Source of the DNA: JBHJGM01 sp964405825 | GTDB lineage: Bacteria > Verrucomicrobiota > Verrucomicrobiia > Opitutales > JBHJGM01 | DNA length: 64,000 nucleotides | NCBI GenBank assembly: GCA_964405825.1 | Contig: CAYOPI010000009.1 | Span: 4,916 to 68,915 of the forward strand | Direction: 5' to 3' | In this document: positions 34,237 to 42,538 of the stretch, piece by piece | Layout of the letters: each line of letters begins with the position of its first letter | Position numbering within the stretch: the stretch's first letter is position 1 | Notes under the pieces: model-generated | Database searches by the model: none | The model's input: the letters and a program-made list of their open reading frames with translations, nothing else | Told to the model about the DNA's origin: nothing | Program-made: the position numbers and the translations under genes

Positions 34237-35577
34237 TCAGTCGAGTTCTTCGCCAAAGAGCGCCAGGTACATCAGGCGATAGATGTCGGTGTTGTCCACG
34301 ACGTTGCCGATCTTCTGGCTGTGCGCGCCGGCGGCCCGCGAGACGATGCCGCCATTGAAATCGGCGAAGCCGGCCCAGGCGATGCCGAAGGTGATGCGTT
34401 CGCCAAACTGATCGGGCGCGGCGACAAACGGCGGGGTACCCGTGCCGTCGACGCCATCAAGCGCGGCGCCGTTGCGCGTGGTGGCCGGCAGCGCGATGCC
34501 TTCGGGGAAGTTGCCGTAAGCCGCCGGCGGGCTGAGCACGGCCATGCTGCCGGCATCGCTGTCGGCCGCGGTGATCAAAAGCGTGTTGGGGTGCTTTTCG
34601 ACAAACTCGGCGGCCACCGCGATGGCCTCGTCGGCGTGCTTGAGCGCCTGCAGCGTCCCCTTGGCGTTGTTGTTGTTGCCGAAGTTGTCGGTGCCCTCCT
34701 CTTCCAGGACCAGGAGGAAGCCTTCGGGACTGCGCCCGAGAATCTGCAGGGCCACGTCGACCATCTCGGCAACCGTCGGCGAGTACGGCTGATACAGCGG
34801 CAGGCCCTGGGCAGCCAGGTCCTCCTCGCTCTGGTCGTTGTAGGTGTCCTCGGGGCCGAAGACGCCCAGAAGCTTGTCGGTGGTGGCCGGGTTGACGGCC
34901 ATCAGCTGGTCGCGGGTGTAGACGACCGTGTAGCCGGCCTCACGTGCCTCGGCGATCAGGTCGAGGCCGTCGTCGCGGACGCCCTCCACGCCGTGAAAGC
35001 CGGTCTTACCCTTGGGCAGCATCCACTTTTCGCCAGCGAACAGAAGGACCTCGGCCCCGCTGCGCATGACCTGTTCGGCGATGCGGTTGACGTCACCGCG
35101 CCTTGGGCTGCGGGCCAGGAAGACGCCCGTGCCCGGTTCGCCAACGTGGCCGGAGTTGACCAGCCCGACCGCTTTGCCGCGCGCCTGCGCCTCCATCATG
35201 ATGCTGCCGTCAAAGCCCGAAAGCGCCACCAGCGGCTCGGTCCCGTGCAGGCCGTAGGAGTCGGCCGGAACCTTCTTGCCGTAGGCGTGGACGGTCGCGC
35301 CGCCGTGCGAGGTGGAGGCCAGCGCGTCCTTCATGTGCCCGCGGTAGGTTGCCATCTCCGGCAACTTGTCCCAGGCGGTCATCCCGTCTGGTCCCACCGT
35401 ATAGATGCGGTGGGCATCCCACATGGACAGGCTGGTGCCGTCGGGGTGAATGAAAATGGCGCTGCCGGGCAGCAGGTCCCCGGATTTGCCGGCGTTGCGG
35501 GTGGACTCGCAACCGGCCAGGGCAAACGACAGCAGGAGGACCGCAGCCAGAGGGAACAGGCGCTTTCGCGTCATCAT
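34237..35577 (-). CDS. Lipoprotein of the alkaline phosphatase family with altered metal site
   Basis: A 446-residue exported lipoprotein (lipobox LAGC, Cys23). The PhoA-type fold is evident: FIHPDGTSLSMWDA holds the first metal Asp (D46), TSHGGATVHAYG carries the candidate nucleophile S90, and VEKHPNTLLITAADSDAG is the late metal segment. Compared with E. coli PhoA, the zinc ligands His331 and His370 appear replaced: EEEGTDNFGNNNNA has Asn and TAADSDAG has Ser, while a His equivalent to His412 remains in GAHSQ. The enzyme may use other metals, another substrate, or be inactive. Two adjacent ATG codons (35577, 35574) are possible starts. Confidence 0.78.
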   Translation of the reverse strand: MMTRKRLFPLAAVLLLSFALAGCESTRNAGKSGDLLPGSAIFIHPDGTSLSMWDAHRIYTVGPDGMTAWDKLPEMATYRGHMKDALASTSHGGATVHAYGKKVPADSYGLHGTEPLVALSGFDGSIMMEAQARGKAVGLVNSGHVGEPGTGVFLARSPRRGDVNRIAEQVMRSGAEVLLFAGEKWMLPKGKTGFHGVEGVRDDGLDLIAEAREAGYTVVYTRDQLMAVNPATTDKLLGVFGPEDTYNDQSEEDLAAQGLPLYQPYSPTVAEMVDVALQILGRSPEGFLLVLEEEGTDNFGNNNNAKGTLQALKHADEAIAVAAEFVEKHPNTLLITAADSDAGSMAVLSPPAAYGNFPEGIALPATTRNGAALDGVDGTGTPPFVAAPDQFGERITFGIAWAGFADFNGGIVSRAAGAHSQKIGNVVDNTDIYRLMYLALFGEELD

Positions 35578-35662
35578 GATCGCCCAGCATGAAAGCGAGC
35601 CTGCCTGAAGCAAGGGCAAAGCGAGCCCTTGCTTTTCCGCTGCGGGCTGCCTTTCTCGGGCC

Positions 35663-37189
35663 ATGAGTACCGCTTCCCCCGCCCGTGACGCGCTTGTCGA
35701 GCAACTGCGCGAGCTGCATTGTCTGGGCACGATCGAGGGCCTGCTGTCCTGGGACGAGCAGGTCAACCTGCCGCCCGCCGGGGCCGACCTGCGGGCCCGT
35801 CAGCTCGCTGCCATCGCCGAGGTCGTCCACGAGGCCGCCACCAGCCCGGCCATGGGCCAGGCCCTTGAGCAAGCCGAGGCCGAGGCCGCCAAAACCGATG
35901 CCGTCGACCGCCAGACCCGGACCCTGCTGCACCACACCCGGCGCAGTTTCGACCAGGCAACGAAGCTTCCGGCGGAGTTCATCAAGCGCCGCGCCATCGC
36001 CCAGAGCAACGCCTACCACGCCTGGAAATCCGCCCGCGAAGGCGACGACTTCGCCAGCTATGCGCCGCACCTGGAGCGCCTCCTGGACCTGGCCAGGGAG
36101 CAGGCGAACCTCTGCGGCTACGACGAAGCGCGGGCCTACGACTTCTGGCTCGACCAGTACGACCCCGGCAACGACACCGCCTTCGTCGAACGGGTCTTCG
36201 GCGCACTGAAGGCCGAGTTGGTGCCCCTGGCCGAGACCATCGTGGCCGCCTCCCGGGAAAGTGGCGCCGATGCCTCGGTCTTCCGCGCCTTTCCGATCGA
36301 CGGGCAGGAGCGCTTCCTGCGTTCGGTGATTGAAGCGCTGGGCTTTGACTTCAAGCGAGGGCGCCTGGATCGCTCGGTGCATCCGTTCTGTGGGGGGAGC
36401 CCGCCCGACGTGCGCATGACCACGCGCTTCGATCCGGACAACCCCCTCGAGGCGCTCTTCAGCTCGATTCACGAGACCGGCCACGGGCTCTACGAGCAGG
36501 GGCTGCCGCTGGAGCATCTGGGCACGCCGCTGTGCGAGGCCGCCGGCATGTCTGTGCACGAGAGCCAGAGTCGCCTGTGGGAGAATCAGGTCTGCCGCAG
36601 CCGGGCGTTCTGGCAGCACTGGGAGCCACGTCTGCGCAAGGCCTTCCCGATGCAACTGGCGGGCGTCTCCAGCGAGGCGCTCTACCGCGCGATCAACGCC
36701 GTCAGCCTCTCGCCCATCCGCGTGGACGCCGACGAGGTCACCTACAACCTGCACGTGCTCCTGCGTTTCGAAATCGAAAAGCAGCTCTTTGACGGGCGAC
36801 TGCACCCGCGCGACCTGCCCGAAGCCTGGAACGCCCTCTCCCAGGAGATCCTGCTGGGCCTCGTCCCGCCCAGTGACGCTCAGGGCTGCCTGCAGGACAT
36901 CCACTGGAGCTTCAGCGGTTTCGGTTACTTCCCCAGCTACACCCTCGGCAATCTGCTGGCGGCGCAGCTGTGGAATGCCGCGCTGGAGCAGTTGCCCGGG
37001 CTGGAGGACGGGTTTGCCCGGGGCGAGTACGAGCGGCTTCTGGAGTGGTTGCGCGTGCACATACACCGCCACGGAAAACAGTACGATCTACGCGAGTATG
37101 CCGAAAATGTAACGGGCCAGACCCTTGCCCCGGATGCGCTCCTGCGCTATCTCCGGGAGCGCTACCTGAGCCTGTTTCAACCCGACTGA
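35663..37189 (+). CDS. M32 family zinc carboxypeptidase (Taq-type)
   Basis: A 508-residue cytoplasmic metallocarboxypeptidase that trims peptides from the C-terminus. The zinc motif HETGH is at residues 270-274, and the distal Glu lies in VHESQSRLWEN about 25 residues later. The helical N-terminal lid (LGTIEGLLSWDEQVNLP) and the IRVDADEVTYNLHV segment are family features. Length matches Thermus aquaticus CpT. ATG 35663 is the only sensible start. It is 14 nt upstream of the EEP gene and probably co-transcribed with it. Confidence 0.94.
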   Translation: MSTASPARDALVEQLRELHCLGTIEGLLSWDEQVNLPPAGADLRARQLAAIAEVVHEAATSPAMGQALEQAEAEAAKTDAVDRQTRTLLHHTRRSFDQATKLPAEFIKRRAIAQSNAYHAWKSAREGDDFASYAPHLERLLDLAREQANLCGYDEARAYDFWLDQYDPGNDTAFVERVFGALKAELVPLAETIVAASRESGADASVFRAFPIDGQERFLRSVIEALGFDFKRGRLDRSVHPFCGGSPPDVRMTTRFDPDNPLEALFSSIHETGHGLYEQGLPLEHLGTPLCEAAGMSVHESQSRLWENQVCRSRAFWQHWEPRLRKAFPMQLAGVSSEALYRAINAVSLSPIRVDADEVTYNLHVLLRFEIEKQLFDGRLHPRDLPEAWNALSQEILLGLVPPSDAQGCLQDIHWSFSGFGYFPSYTLGNLLAAQLWNAALEQLPGLEDGFARGEYERLLEWLRVHIHRHGKQYDLREYAENVTGQTLAPDALLRYLRERYLSLFQPD

Positions 37190-37202
37190 GTCCGCCCGCG
37201 CC

Positions 37203-38213
37203 ATGTTCAGCATCCTCACCTGGAACGTAGAGAACTTCACGCAGCCCGGGGAGGACGGCAGCGCCGAGGCCAGGGACCTGTTTGCGCAGAAGCGTGATCT
37301 GTTGGCCGAGGTTATCCGGCGGGACGACCCCGACGTGGTCGCCTTTCAGGAGATTCTCAAGGCCGAGGCGCTGGAGTCACTACAGGCGGCCTTGGACGAT
37401 GACTGGCCGCACCGGGCCGTCTCGACGCTGCCCGACGGACGCGGCATCCGCGTGGCCTTTCTCAGCAAACTGCCCATCCTGGAGCAGGAGAACCGCGCAG
37501 ACTTTCCCGCGGGCCCAGCCCTCGAGGTGAACGACCTCAGCCTGGACGGGGCGGGCGAAGCCCTGACGCGCATGGGACGCGGCGCGCTGCGCATTCAGGT
37601 CGATCCGGGGGGCGGGCCGGTCGACTGCATCACCACGCACCTCAAGTCGAAACTGCTGAGCTACCCGCCCTTCCCCGGTCAGGGCAGCCGCTTTTTTCCG
37701 CGCGACGAGGACGAGCGCGCACAGGCCGCCGGCGTGGCCCTGCACCGTCGGACCGCCGAGGCCGTCACCGTGCGGCTGTGGGTCAACGAGATCCTCACCG
37801 CCCATCCCGAACGTCCGGTCATCGTGCTGGGCGATCTCAACGACGTCCCTGAGGCGCAGACCTCGCTGCTGCTCAACGGCCCGCCCGGCAGCGAGATCGG
37901 CACCGGCGGCTTCCACCCCAGGGACAAGGGCGACGCGCAGCGGCTGTTCAACCTGGCCCCGCTCATTCCCGAAGAAGAGCGCTTCTCACGCGTTTTTCGC
38001 GGGCGCGGTGAACTGCTCGACCAGATTCTGGCCTCCGAGGAATGCCTGCCGCGCCAGGACGATGGCAAGCGGGCCGTGCCCGAGGTTCGCAGCCGCGTGG
38101 ACTTTGCCCATCGGCGCATCGCCTCGGTCTCCGAAGATCCCTCCGATCGCCGTGACGAGGTCGCTCCGGACCATTCGCCGGTTCTCGCCCGGTTCGCCCT
38201 GCCGGGTGGCTGA
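37203..38213 (+). CDS. Endonuclease/exonuclease/phosphatase family protein
   Basis: A 336-residue Mg-dependent phosphoesterase with the EEP core: ILTWNVENF, VVAFQE, TTHLKSK, GDLNDVPE and the C-terminal catalytic DHSPV. There is no signal peptide, so it acts in the cytoplasm. Family members cleave DNA, RNA, lipids or phosphoinositides, and the substrate here cannot be assigned. Its TGA stop (38211-38213) is immediately followed by the stop of the convergent dnaX reading frame. Confidence 0.88.
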   Translation: MFSILTWNVENFTQPGEDGSAEARDLFAQKRDLLAEVIRRDDPDVVAFQEILKAEALESLQAALDDDWPHRAVSTLPDGRGIRVAFLSKLPILEQENRADFPAGPALEVNDLSLDGAGEALTRMGRGALRIQVDPGGGPVDCITTHLKSKLLSYPPFPGQGSRFFPRDEDERAQAAGVALHRRTAEAVTVRLWVNEILTAHPERPVIVLGDLNDVPEAQTSLLLNGPPGSEIGTGGFHPRDKGDAQRLFNLAPLIPEEERFSRVFRGRGELLDQILASEECLPRQDDGKRAVPEVRSRVDFAHRRIASVSEDPSDRRDEVAPDHSPVLARFALPGG

Positions 38214-39733
38214 TCAATAGACGTCGTCGGGATCGGCCTCGCGCGTGCCCAGGAACCGCGCGCGAAAACGCGCCTCCAGCAATTCCCTGGTGGAGGGGGC
38301 GAGCTTGCCCACCTCGGCGTCAAGATCAGCTGTATCCACCGATTCGATACGAAGTGGTTTCTTCTCGGGCAGGACGTCCAAAGGCGCGTCCGACTCGTCG
38401 ATGGTTTCGGCGGCTTCGTGGGCGGCCATTTCCTCGGCGGTGGCTTCATCCCAGGGGCGCTCATCCTCCTCTGGTGCCGGGGGCGCGGGGGTGGGCGGCT
38501 CCTCGGCAGGTGCCGGCGCGACCCGGGGCACGGGCTCCTTCAGGACAGGTGCCTTCGCCGGTGCCGGCGGCGCGGGTGGCTCAGGTGCTAGCCCGTTTTT
38601 TTTTTCGCCGGGGCGGCTTCCACCCCGGCGTTGGCCAGCTTCTGCAGGACCGCGTCGATCGGCCGCACGCGGCTCTGCTCGATGGCTTTGAGCAGGAGCA
38701 CCTCGAAATTGACCCGCTCGGACAAACCGGTGCGCACGCGCCCCTCGCCTTGCTGGAGCGTCTCAAGCATGCGCAGGAGCGCCTCGGTGGTGAGTTCGGC
38801 GCCGAGGGCATCGGTGCGTCCTCCGCCGCGGGTGGCCTCCAGCAGGGCTTCGCGGATGGTTTCCTGCAGGTCGCCCAAGAGCCGGTAGAGGTCGCGTCCA
38901 TCGCCACTGAACTGGTCGATTTGCGCGAGGACCGCCTCGAAGTCCGCCGTCGCCATGGCCAGCGCCAGCGCGCGCACCTGCTCCGGTGAGGCCAAACCGT
39001 ACACCTCCAAAAAGGCGGTCTCGGTGATGGTGTCGCCGCAAAAGGAGATGAGCTGGTCGAGGATGCTCTGGGCATCGCGCATGCCGCCGTTGGCCAGCCG
39101 GGCCACGCCGCGCAAGGTACCCTCGTCGATCGAGAGGTCTTCCTTTTCGGCGATGAGGGCCAGGCGCTCGGCGATTTGCGCATCGGAAATCGGGCGGAAC
39201 TCAAAGCGCTGGCAGCGCGAGACAATCGTCGGCAGAACCTTCTGGGCCTCGGTCGTGGCGAAGATGAACTTCACGTGCGCCGGGGGTTCCTCGAGGGTTT
39301 TCAGGAGCGCGTTGAAGGCCGCCCCCGAAAGCATGTGCACCTCGTCGATGATGTAGATTTTGAAGCTGCACTGCGCCGGCGTGTACTGGCAGTCCTCGCG
39401 CAGATCGCGCACCTGGTCGACCGAGTTGTTGGAGGCGCCGTCGATCTCGATCACGTCCATGCACGAGCCATTCATGATCGCCTGGCTGGTCTCGGAATCG
39501 TCGGAGGGCTGCACGCTGGGACCGCCCTCGGCGTTGAGCGCCTTGGCAAAGATGCGGGCCGTGCTGGTCTTGCCCGTGCCCCGCGGGCCCACGAAGAGGT
39601 AGGCGTGCGCGATGCGGTTCTGCGCGATGGCGTTCTTGAGCGTGCGCACGATGTGATCCTGGCCGACGACCTCGTCGAACTGCTGCGGGCGCCAGCGCCG
39701 CGCGATCACCTGGTATCCTCCCTGACTCGCCAT
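38214..39733 (-). CDS. dnaX: DNA polymerase III gamma/tau subunit, produced by slippage at a ten-A run
   Basis: DnaX is the ATPase of the clamp loader and, in its long form, links polymerases. From ATG 39733 the AAA+ core reads through Walker A GPRGTGKTS (residues 49-57), IIDEVHMLSGAAFNALLKTLEEPP and the sensor region, and ends at TAG 38588 as a 381-residue gamma-like product (tail AKKKTG). Just before this stop, at 38596-38605, the sense strand has ten A residues. A -1 shift there enters a Pro/Ala-rich linker and a conserved-looking C-terminal domain to TGA 38214, giving a tau form of about 506 residues. Only one Cys is left in the region that holds the zinc module in E. coli. Confidence 0.88.
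38596..38605 (-). promoter_or_regulatory. dnaX slippage/frameshift site (A10)
   Basis: The sense strand reads GCG, ten A, then CGGGCTAG. The zero frame stops at the TAG; a -1 frame, or an RNA with one extra A or two fewer, continues to 38214. Long A runs in dnaX are known slippage sites: A9 acts by transcriptional slippage in Thermus, and A AAA AAG by ribosomal frameshifting in E. coli. A ten-base homopolymer in this GC-rich sequence is unlikely to persist without a function. Confidence 0.75.
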
Positions 39734-39820
39734 TTCCGTTGCCAAAACGAGCAGTGTGCGGGCCCCCGGGCAACTTGGCAAGCCGCCGCCTCACCTCGCC
39801 GCGCCGGCCGCCTGCAAAAA

Positions 39821-39920
39821 GAAGCCAGGCACCCCACGGCACACGCGAATCCTGACTACCGTTGCTCCCTTCCGGGCCTGGCGGGGTTCGCCGGTTCGAC
39901 GTTGCATGGGACCTGGCTTC
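39821..39920 (-). ncRNA. ffs: Signal recognition particle RNA, small bacterial (4.5S) type
   Basis: A 100-nt RNA on the minus strand whose ends pair (GAAGCCAGG with CCTGGCTTC). The apical core reads CCAGGCCCGGAAGGGAGCAA, the conserved SRP domain IV with a GGAA tetraloop and the symmetric and asymmetric loops that bind Ffh. A GCGTGTGCCGTGGGG segment on the 3' side resembles the E. coli 4.5S RNA. It lies 87 nt upstream of dnaX on the same strand. Confidence 0.93.
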
Positions 39921-39927
39921 GACCTGC

Positions 39928-39956
39928 ACTGTCGGTCGAAAGCAGGGCGGATTCAA
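39928..39956 (-). promoter_or_regulatory. Candidate promoter of the SRP RNA
   Basis: On the minus strand TTGAAT (39951-39956) and GACAGT (39928-39933) are 17 bases apart, and the SRP RNA 5' end at 39920 lies seven bases after the -10 box. The -35 is good, the -10 weak. The spacing to the mapped RNA end supports it. Confidence 0.4.
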
Positions 39957-40193
39957 CCCTCTTCTCCCGATGGCCCGGGCCCGCACCGGCCGCCAATGCC
40001 TCCCGAGCCAACGCAGCCAACCGTGCCAATCCAGCGTTATCAACCCGAAAAAGGCCGTACGCGAAACTATTACGGCTTGTAATTTATAAAAAATTTGTTA
40101 TTCCTATCAACACATCGAAACACGGCCCTGATTTCCACTGCACGTTGCCTGTCAAACCCATCAACCGTTACCGCCCAATCCACCTTTGAACCC
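39957..40193. other. Non-coding region between SRP RNA and HTH gene
   Basis: The left part is ordinary GC-rich sequence. From about 40060 to 40150 it is strongly AT-rich (for example a TTATAAAAAATTTG stretch near 40084), which is likely to hold the promoter of the HTH gene. I see no open frame or RNA that I can support here. Confidence 0.5.
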
Positions 40194-40565
40194 ATGAGAC
40201 CGCTTCGCCCCCAGGCCCACTTCGCGCATTTCGAGCACCTGCTGCCACCCAAAAAGGAGTGGTTCAAGCCCTCCGAGGTCGCCCGGATTATCGGCCGCAC
40301 CGATCAGTTCGTGCGCAACTGTTTCGAGAACAAGAAAATCCTCGGCCACTGCACCAACTCCCGGGCTCCGCGCGGGCGCGAACGCCGCCGCGCCTACCAG
40401 ATTCACCGCGACGCGGTCCTGCTCTTCCTGCTGGAGACGGCCAACTACGACCCGCCCGACTTCATCGACCGCCTGGGGGACCTGATCGCGCACCGCTCGC
40501 CGCAGGAACTCAACCAGCTCGACCGCACGCTGCAGCGCTGCCTGGCCGATCAGCCGGACGCGTGA
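40194..40565 (+). CDS. Small helix-turn-helix DNA-binding protein
   Basis: A 123-residue protein with one HTH of the MerR/excisionase (HTH_17-like) type: EWFKPSEVARIIGRTDQ then FVRNCFENKKILG, followed by a basic stretch (RAPRGRERRRAYQ) and a helical C-terminal region. It has no effector domain, so it may be an architectural or simple regulatory protein. ATG 40194 was chosen because the upstream part of the frame covers the AT-rich promoter zone. Its 3' end overlaps the convergent SGNH hydrolase gene by 16 nt. Confidence 0.75.
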   Translation: MRPLRPQAHFAHFEHLLPPKKEWFKPSEVARIIGRTDQFVRNCFENKKILGHCTNSRAPRGRERRRAYQIHRDAVLLFLLETANYDPPDFIDRLGDLIAHRSPQELNQLDRTLQRCLADQPDA

Positions 40566-41278
40566 GGTTGCACCGCCTCGCGCAGGATCTGCACCATGCG
40601 CAGCTTGCCGGCGTCGTTGAAGTGGCAGTGGTCGCGGTACAGCCCGATGATTGGCTGGCCCGCCTCGTCGAGGAGGCGTGCGTGGTAGTCCACCAGCCGC
40701 ATCGAGCGGTCGGCCGCGGCCGTGCGCAGCCAGTCGTTCAGACGCGGGATGAGGACGGCCTTGCGCCGTTGCATGCGCACCTGCGAGTCGTTCATCGGCC
40801 GGTCCAGAAAGATGTCGATGCTGGGCGGGATGGTGCCCAGGAAGCAGTCCGCGCCGGTTCCCGCCAGCACGTCCAGGATCGCGCTCATTTGCCGCTGGTA
40901 GTTGGCCGCGAGCGTGTCGTCATCATCATAGCCAAAGCGGTGGGCGATGTCGTTGGTGCCGATCATCAGCGTGACCATGCGCGGTTGCAGCTGGACCACG
41001 TCGGCCTGCAGGCGCAGCCCGAGGTGCTCGGCGCAGTCGCCCCCCACCCCTCGGTTCAGCCCCAGCGGGTACAGGTCTGACAGCAGCAGGTGAAACGGGC
41101 AGCCCGCCGTTAGCGAATCGCCCAGATAGACCGCGTCGACCCGTTGGCCCAGCGCGCGGATCAGGCGGTTCTCGGTGTCGAAGCGGGCCCGGAACTCATC
41201 CTGCAGGTAGCGTCGGCTGAGCAGGCCGGGCGATTCGACGTCGGGCAGGTCGGCAGGGGACTGGGGCAAGGCTGGCAT
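40550..41278 (-). CDS. SGNH/GDSL hydrolase
   Basis: A 242-residue esterase or lipase of the SGNH fold. Block I is YLGDSLTAG with the catalytic Ser at residue 55, block II is NRGVGGD, block III is GTND at 107-110, and block V has the Asp and His in YRDHCHFNDAG. All four signature residues are present. There is no signal peptide. Such enzymes deacetylate sugars or hydrolyse esters; the natural substrate is not evident. Confidence 0.9.
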   Translation of the reverse strand: MPALPQSPADLPDVESPGLLSRRYLQDEFRARFDTENRLIRALGQRVDAVYLGDSLTAGCPFHLLLSDLYPLGLNRGVGGDCAEHLGLRLQADVVQLQPRMVTLMIGTNDIAHRFGYDDDDTLAANYQRQMSAILDVLAGTGADCFLGTIPPSIDIFLDRPMNDSQVRMQRRKAVLIPRLNDWLRTAAADRSMRLVDYHARLLDEAGQPIIGLYRDHCHFNDAGKLRMVQILREAVQPHASG

Positions 41279-41425
41279 GCGCTGTGTCTGTCATCGTTCC
41301 CCGGCTTCCCTCCAGCCTTTTCGACCGAGCCCCACCGCCGGCAAAGGCGAGCCTGTGCTTGCCATCGAGCCTGTGCCGATCACCTATAGGGTTTCGCAAA
41401 CGCACCCGCGCACCCCCTTTCTGCG

Positions 41426-42514
41426 ATGCCCAGCAGTTTCGGCAAACTCTTCACCATCACCAGCTTTGGCGAAAGCCATGGCGGGGGCGTCGGGGTTGTG
41501 GTCGACGGGTGTCCACCGCGCCTGCCGCTGGAGGCCGGCGAGATTCAGGCCGAGCTGGACCGCCGCCGTCCGGGCCAGAGCGAGATCACCACGCCACGCA
41601 AGGAACCCGACACGGTCGAGATCCTCTCGGGCGTTTTCGAGGGTCAGACCCTTGGCACGCCCATCGCCCTGCTGGTGCGCAACACCGACGCGCGCCCGCA
41701 GGCCTACTCGGAGATGCGCGAAAAGTTTCGCCCCTCCCACGCGGACTACACCTACCAGACCAAATTTGGCATCCGCAACCACGAGGGGGGCGGGCGTTCG
41801 AGCGCGCGCGAGACCATCGGACGGGTAGCCGCCGGCGCCATCGCCAAAAAGTTGCTCGCGGGGCAAGGCGTCACCGTGCGCGCGTACATTGAGCGTATCC
41901 ACGACATCAAGATGCCGCCCATGGAGGACTTTCCGACGCTCAAACAGGTCGAGGCCTCGCCGGTGCGTTGTCCGCATCCCGAGACCGCGGCCGCGATGGT
42001 CGAGCGGATCAAGGCCGTACGCTCCGAGGGCGATTCGGTTGGCGGCGTGGTGCTTTGCCGGGTGCAGGGCCTGCCGGTGGGTCTGGGCGAGCCGGTCTTC
42101 GATCGCCTCGAGGCCGACCTGGCCAAGGGCATGCTCTCGCTTCCGGCGACCAAGGGCTTTGAGGTGGGCAGCGGCTTTGCCGGCAGCGCGATGCGCGGGT
42201 CCGAGCACAACGACCGCTTTGAGAACCGCGAGGGGCGCGTGCGCACGGCCACCAACCTGTCCGGCGGCGTGCAGGGGGGCATCTCCAACGGCGAGGAGCT
42301 GTACTTTCGTGTAGCCTTCAAGGCGACGGCAACGATCCTGCAGAAGCAGCCGACCGTGGACCAGTCCGGCCAGGAAACCGAGCTGGTGGGCCGCGGCCGC
42401 CACGACCCCTGCGTGGTGCCGCGGGCGGTGCCGATCGTCGAAGCCATGACCGCGCTCATCCTGGCCGATCATTGGATGCGCCACCACGCGCAGACGCGCA
42501 GTTTTGAACACTGA
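41426..42514 (+). CDS. aroC: Chorismate synthase
   Basis: A 362-residue enzyme that forms chorismate from EPSP, the last step of the shikimate pathway, using reduced FMN. The three family signatures are visible: GESHGG at residues 15-20, GGGRSSARET and RHDPCVVPRAVPIVEAM. Length is standard. ATG 41426 gives the canonical N-terminus SSFGKLFTITSFGESHG. The gene has its own upstream region of about 145 nt, with a TATAGG element near 41387, and is followed 24 nt later by a CobW-like gene. Confidence 0.97.
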   Translation: MPSSFGKLFTITSFGESHGGGVGVVVDGCPPRLPLEAGEIQAELDRRRPGQSEITTPRKEPDTVEILSGVFEGQTLGTPIALLVRNTDARPQAYSEMREKFRPSHADYTYQTKFGIRNHEGGGRSSARETIGRVAAGAIAKKLLAGQGVTVRAYIERIHDIKMPPMEDFPTLKQVEASPVRCPHPETAAAMVERIKAVRSEGDSVGGVVLCRVQGLPVGLGEPVFDRLEADLAKGMLSLPATKGFEVGSGFAGSAMRGSEHNDRFENREGRVRTATNLSGGVQGGISNGEELYFRVAFKATATILQKQPTVDQSGQETELVGRGRHDPCVVPRAVPIVEAMTALILADHWMRHHAQTRSFEH

Positions 42515-42538
42515 GGTCCCGCCCTCCCTCCAAGAAAC

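Noticed and set aside
32734..35592. A 952-codon plus-strand open frame opposite the GH36-like and phosphatase genes
   Set aside because: It spans two real minus-strand genes and has shadow-type composition.
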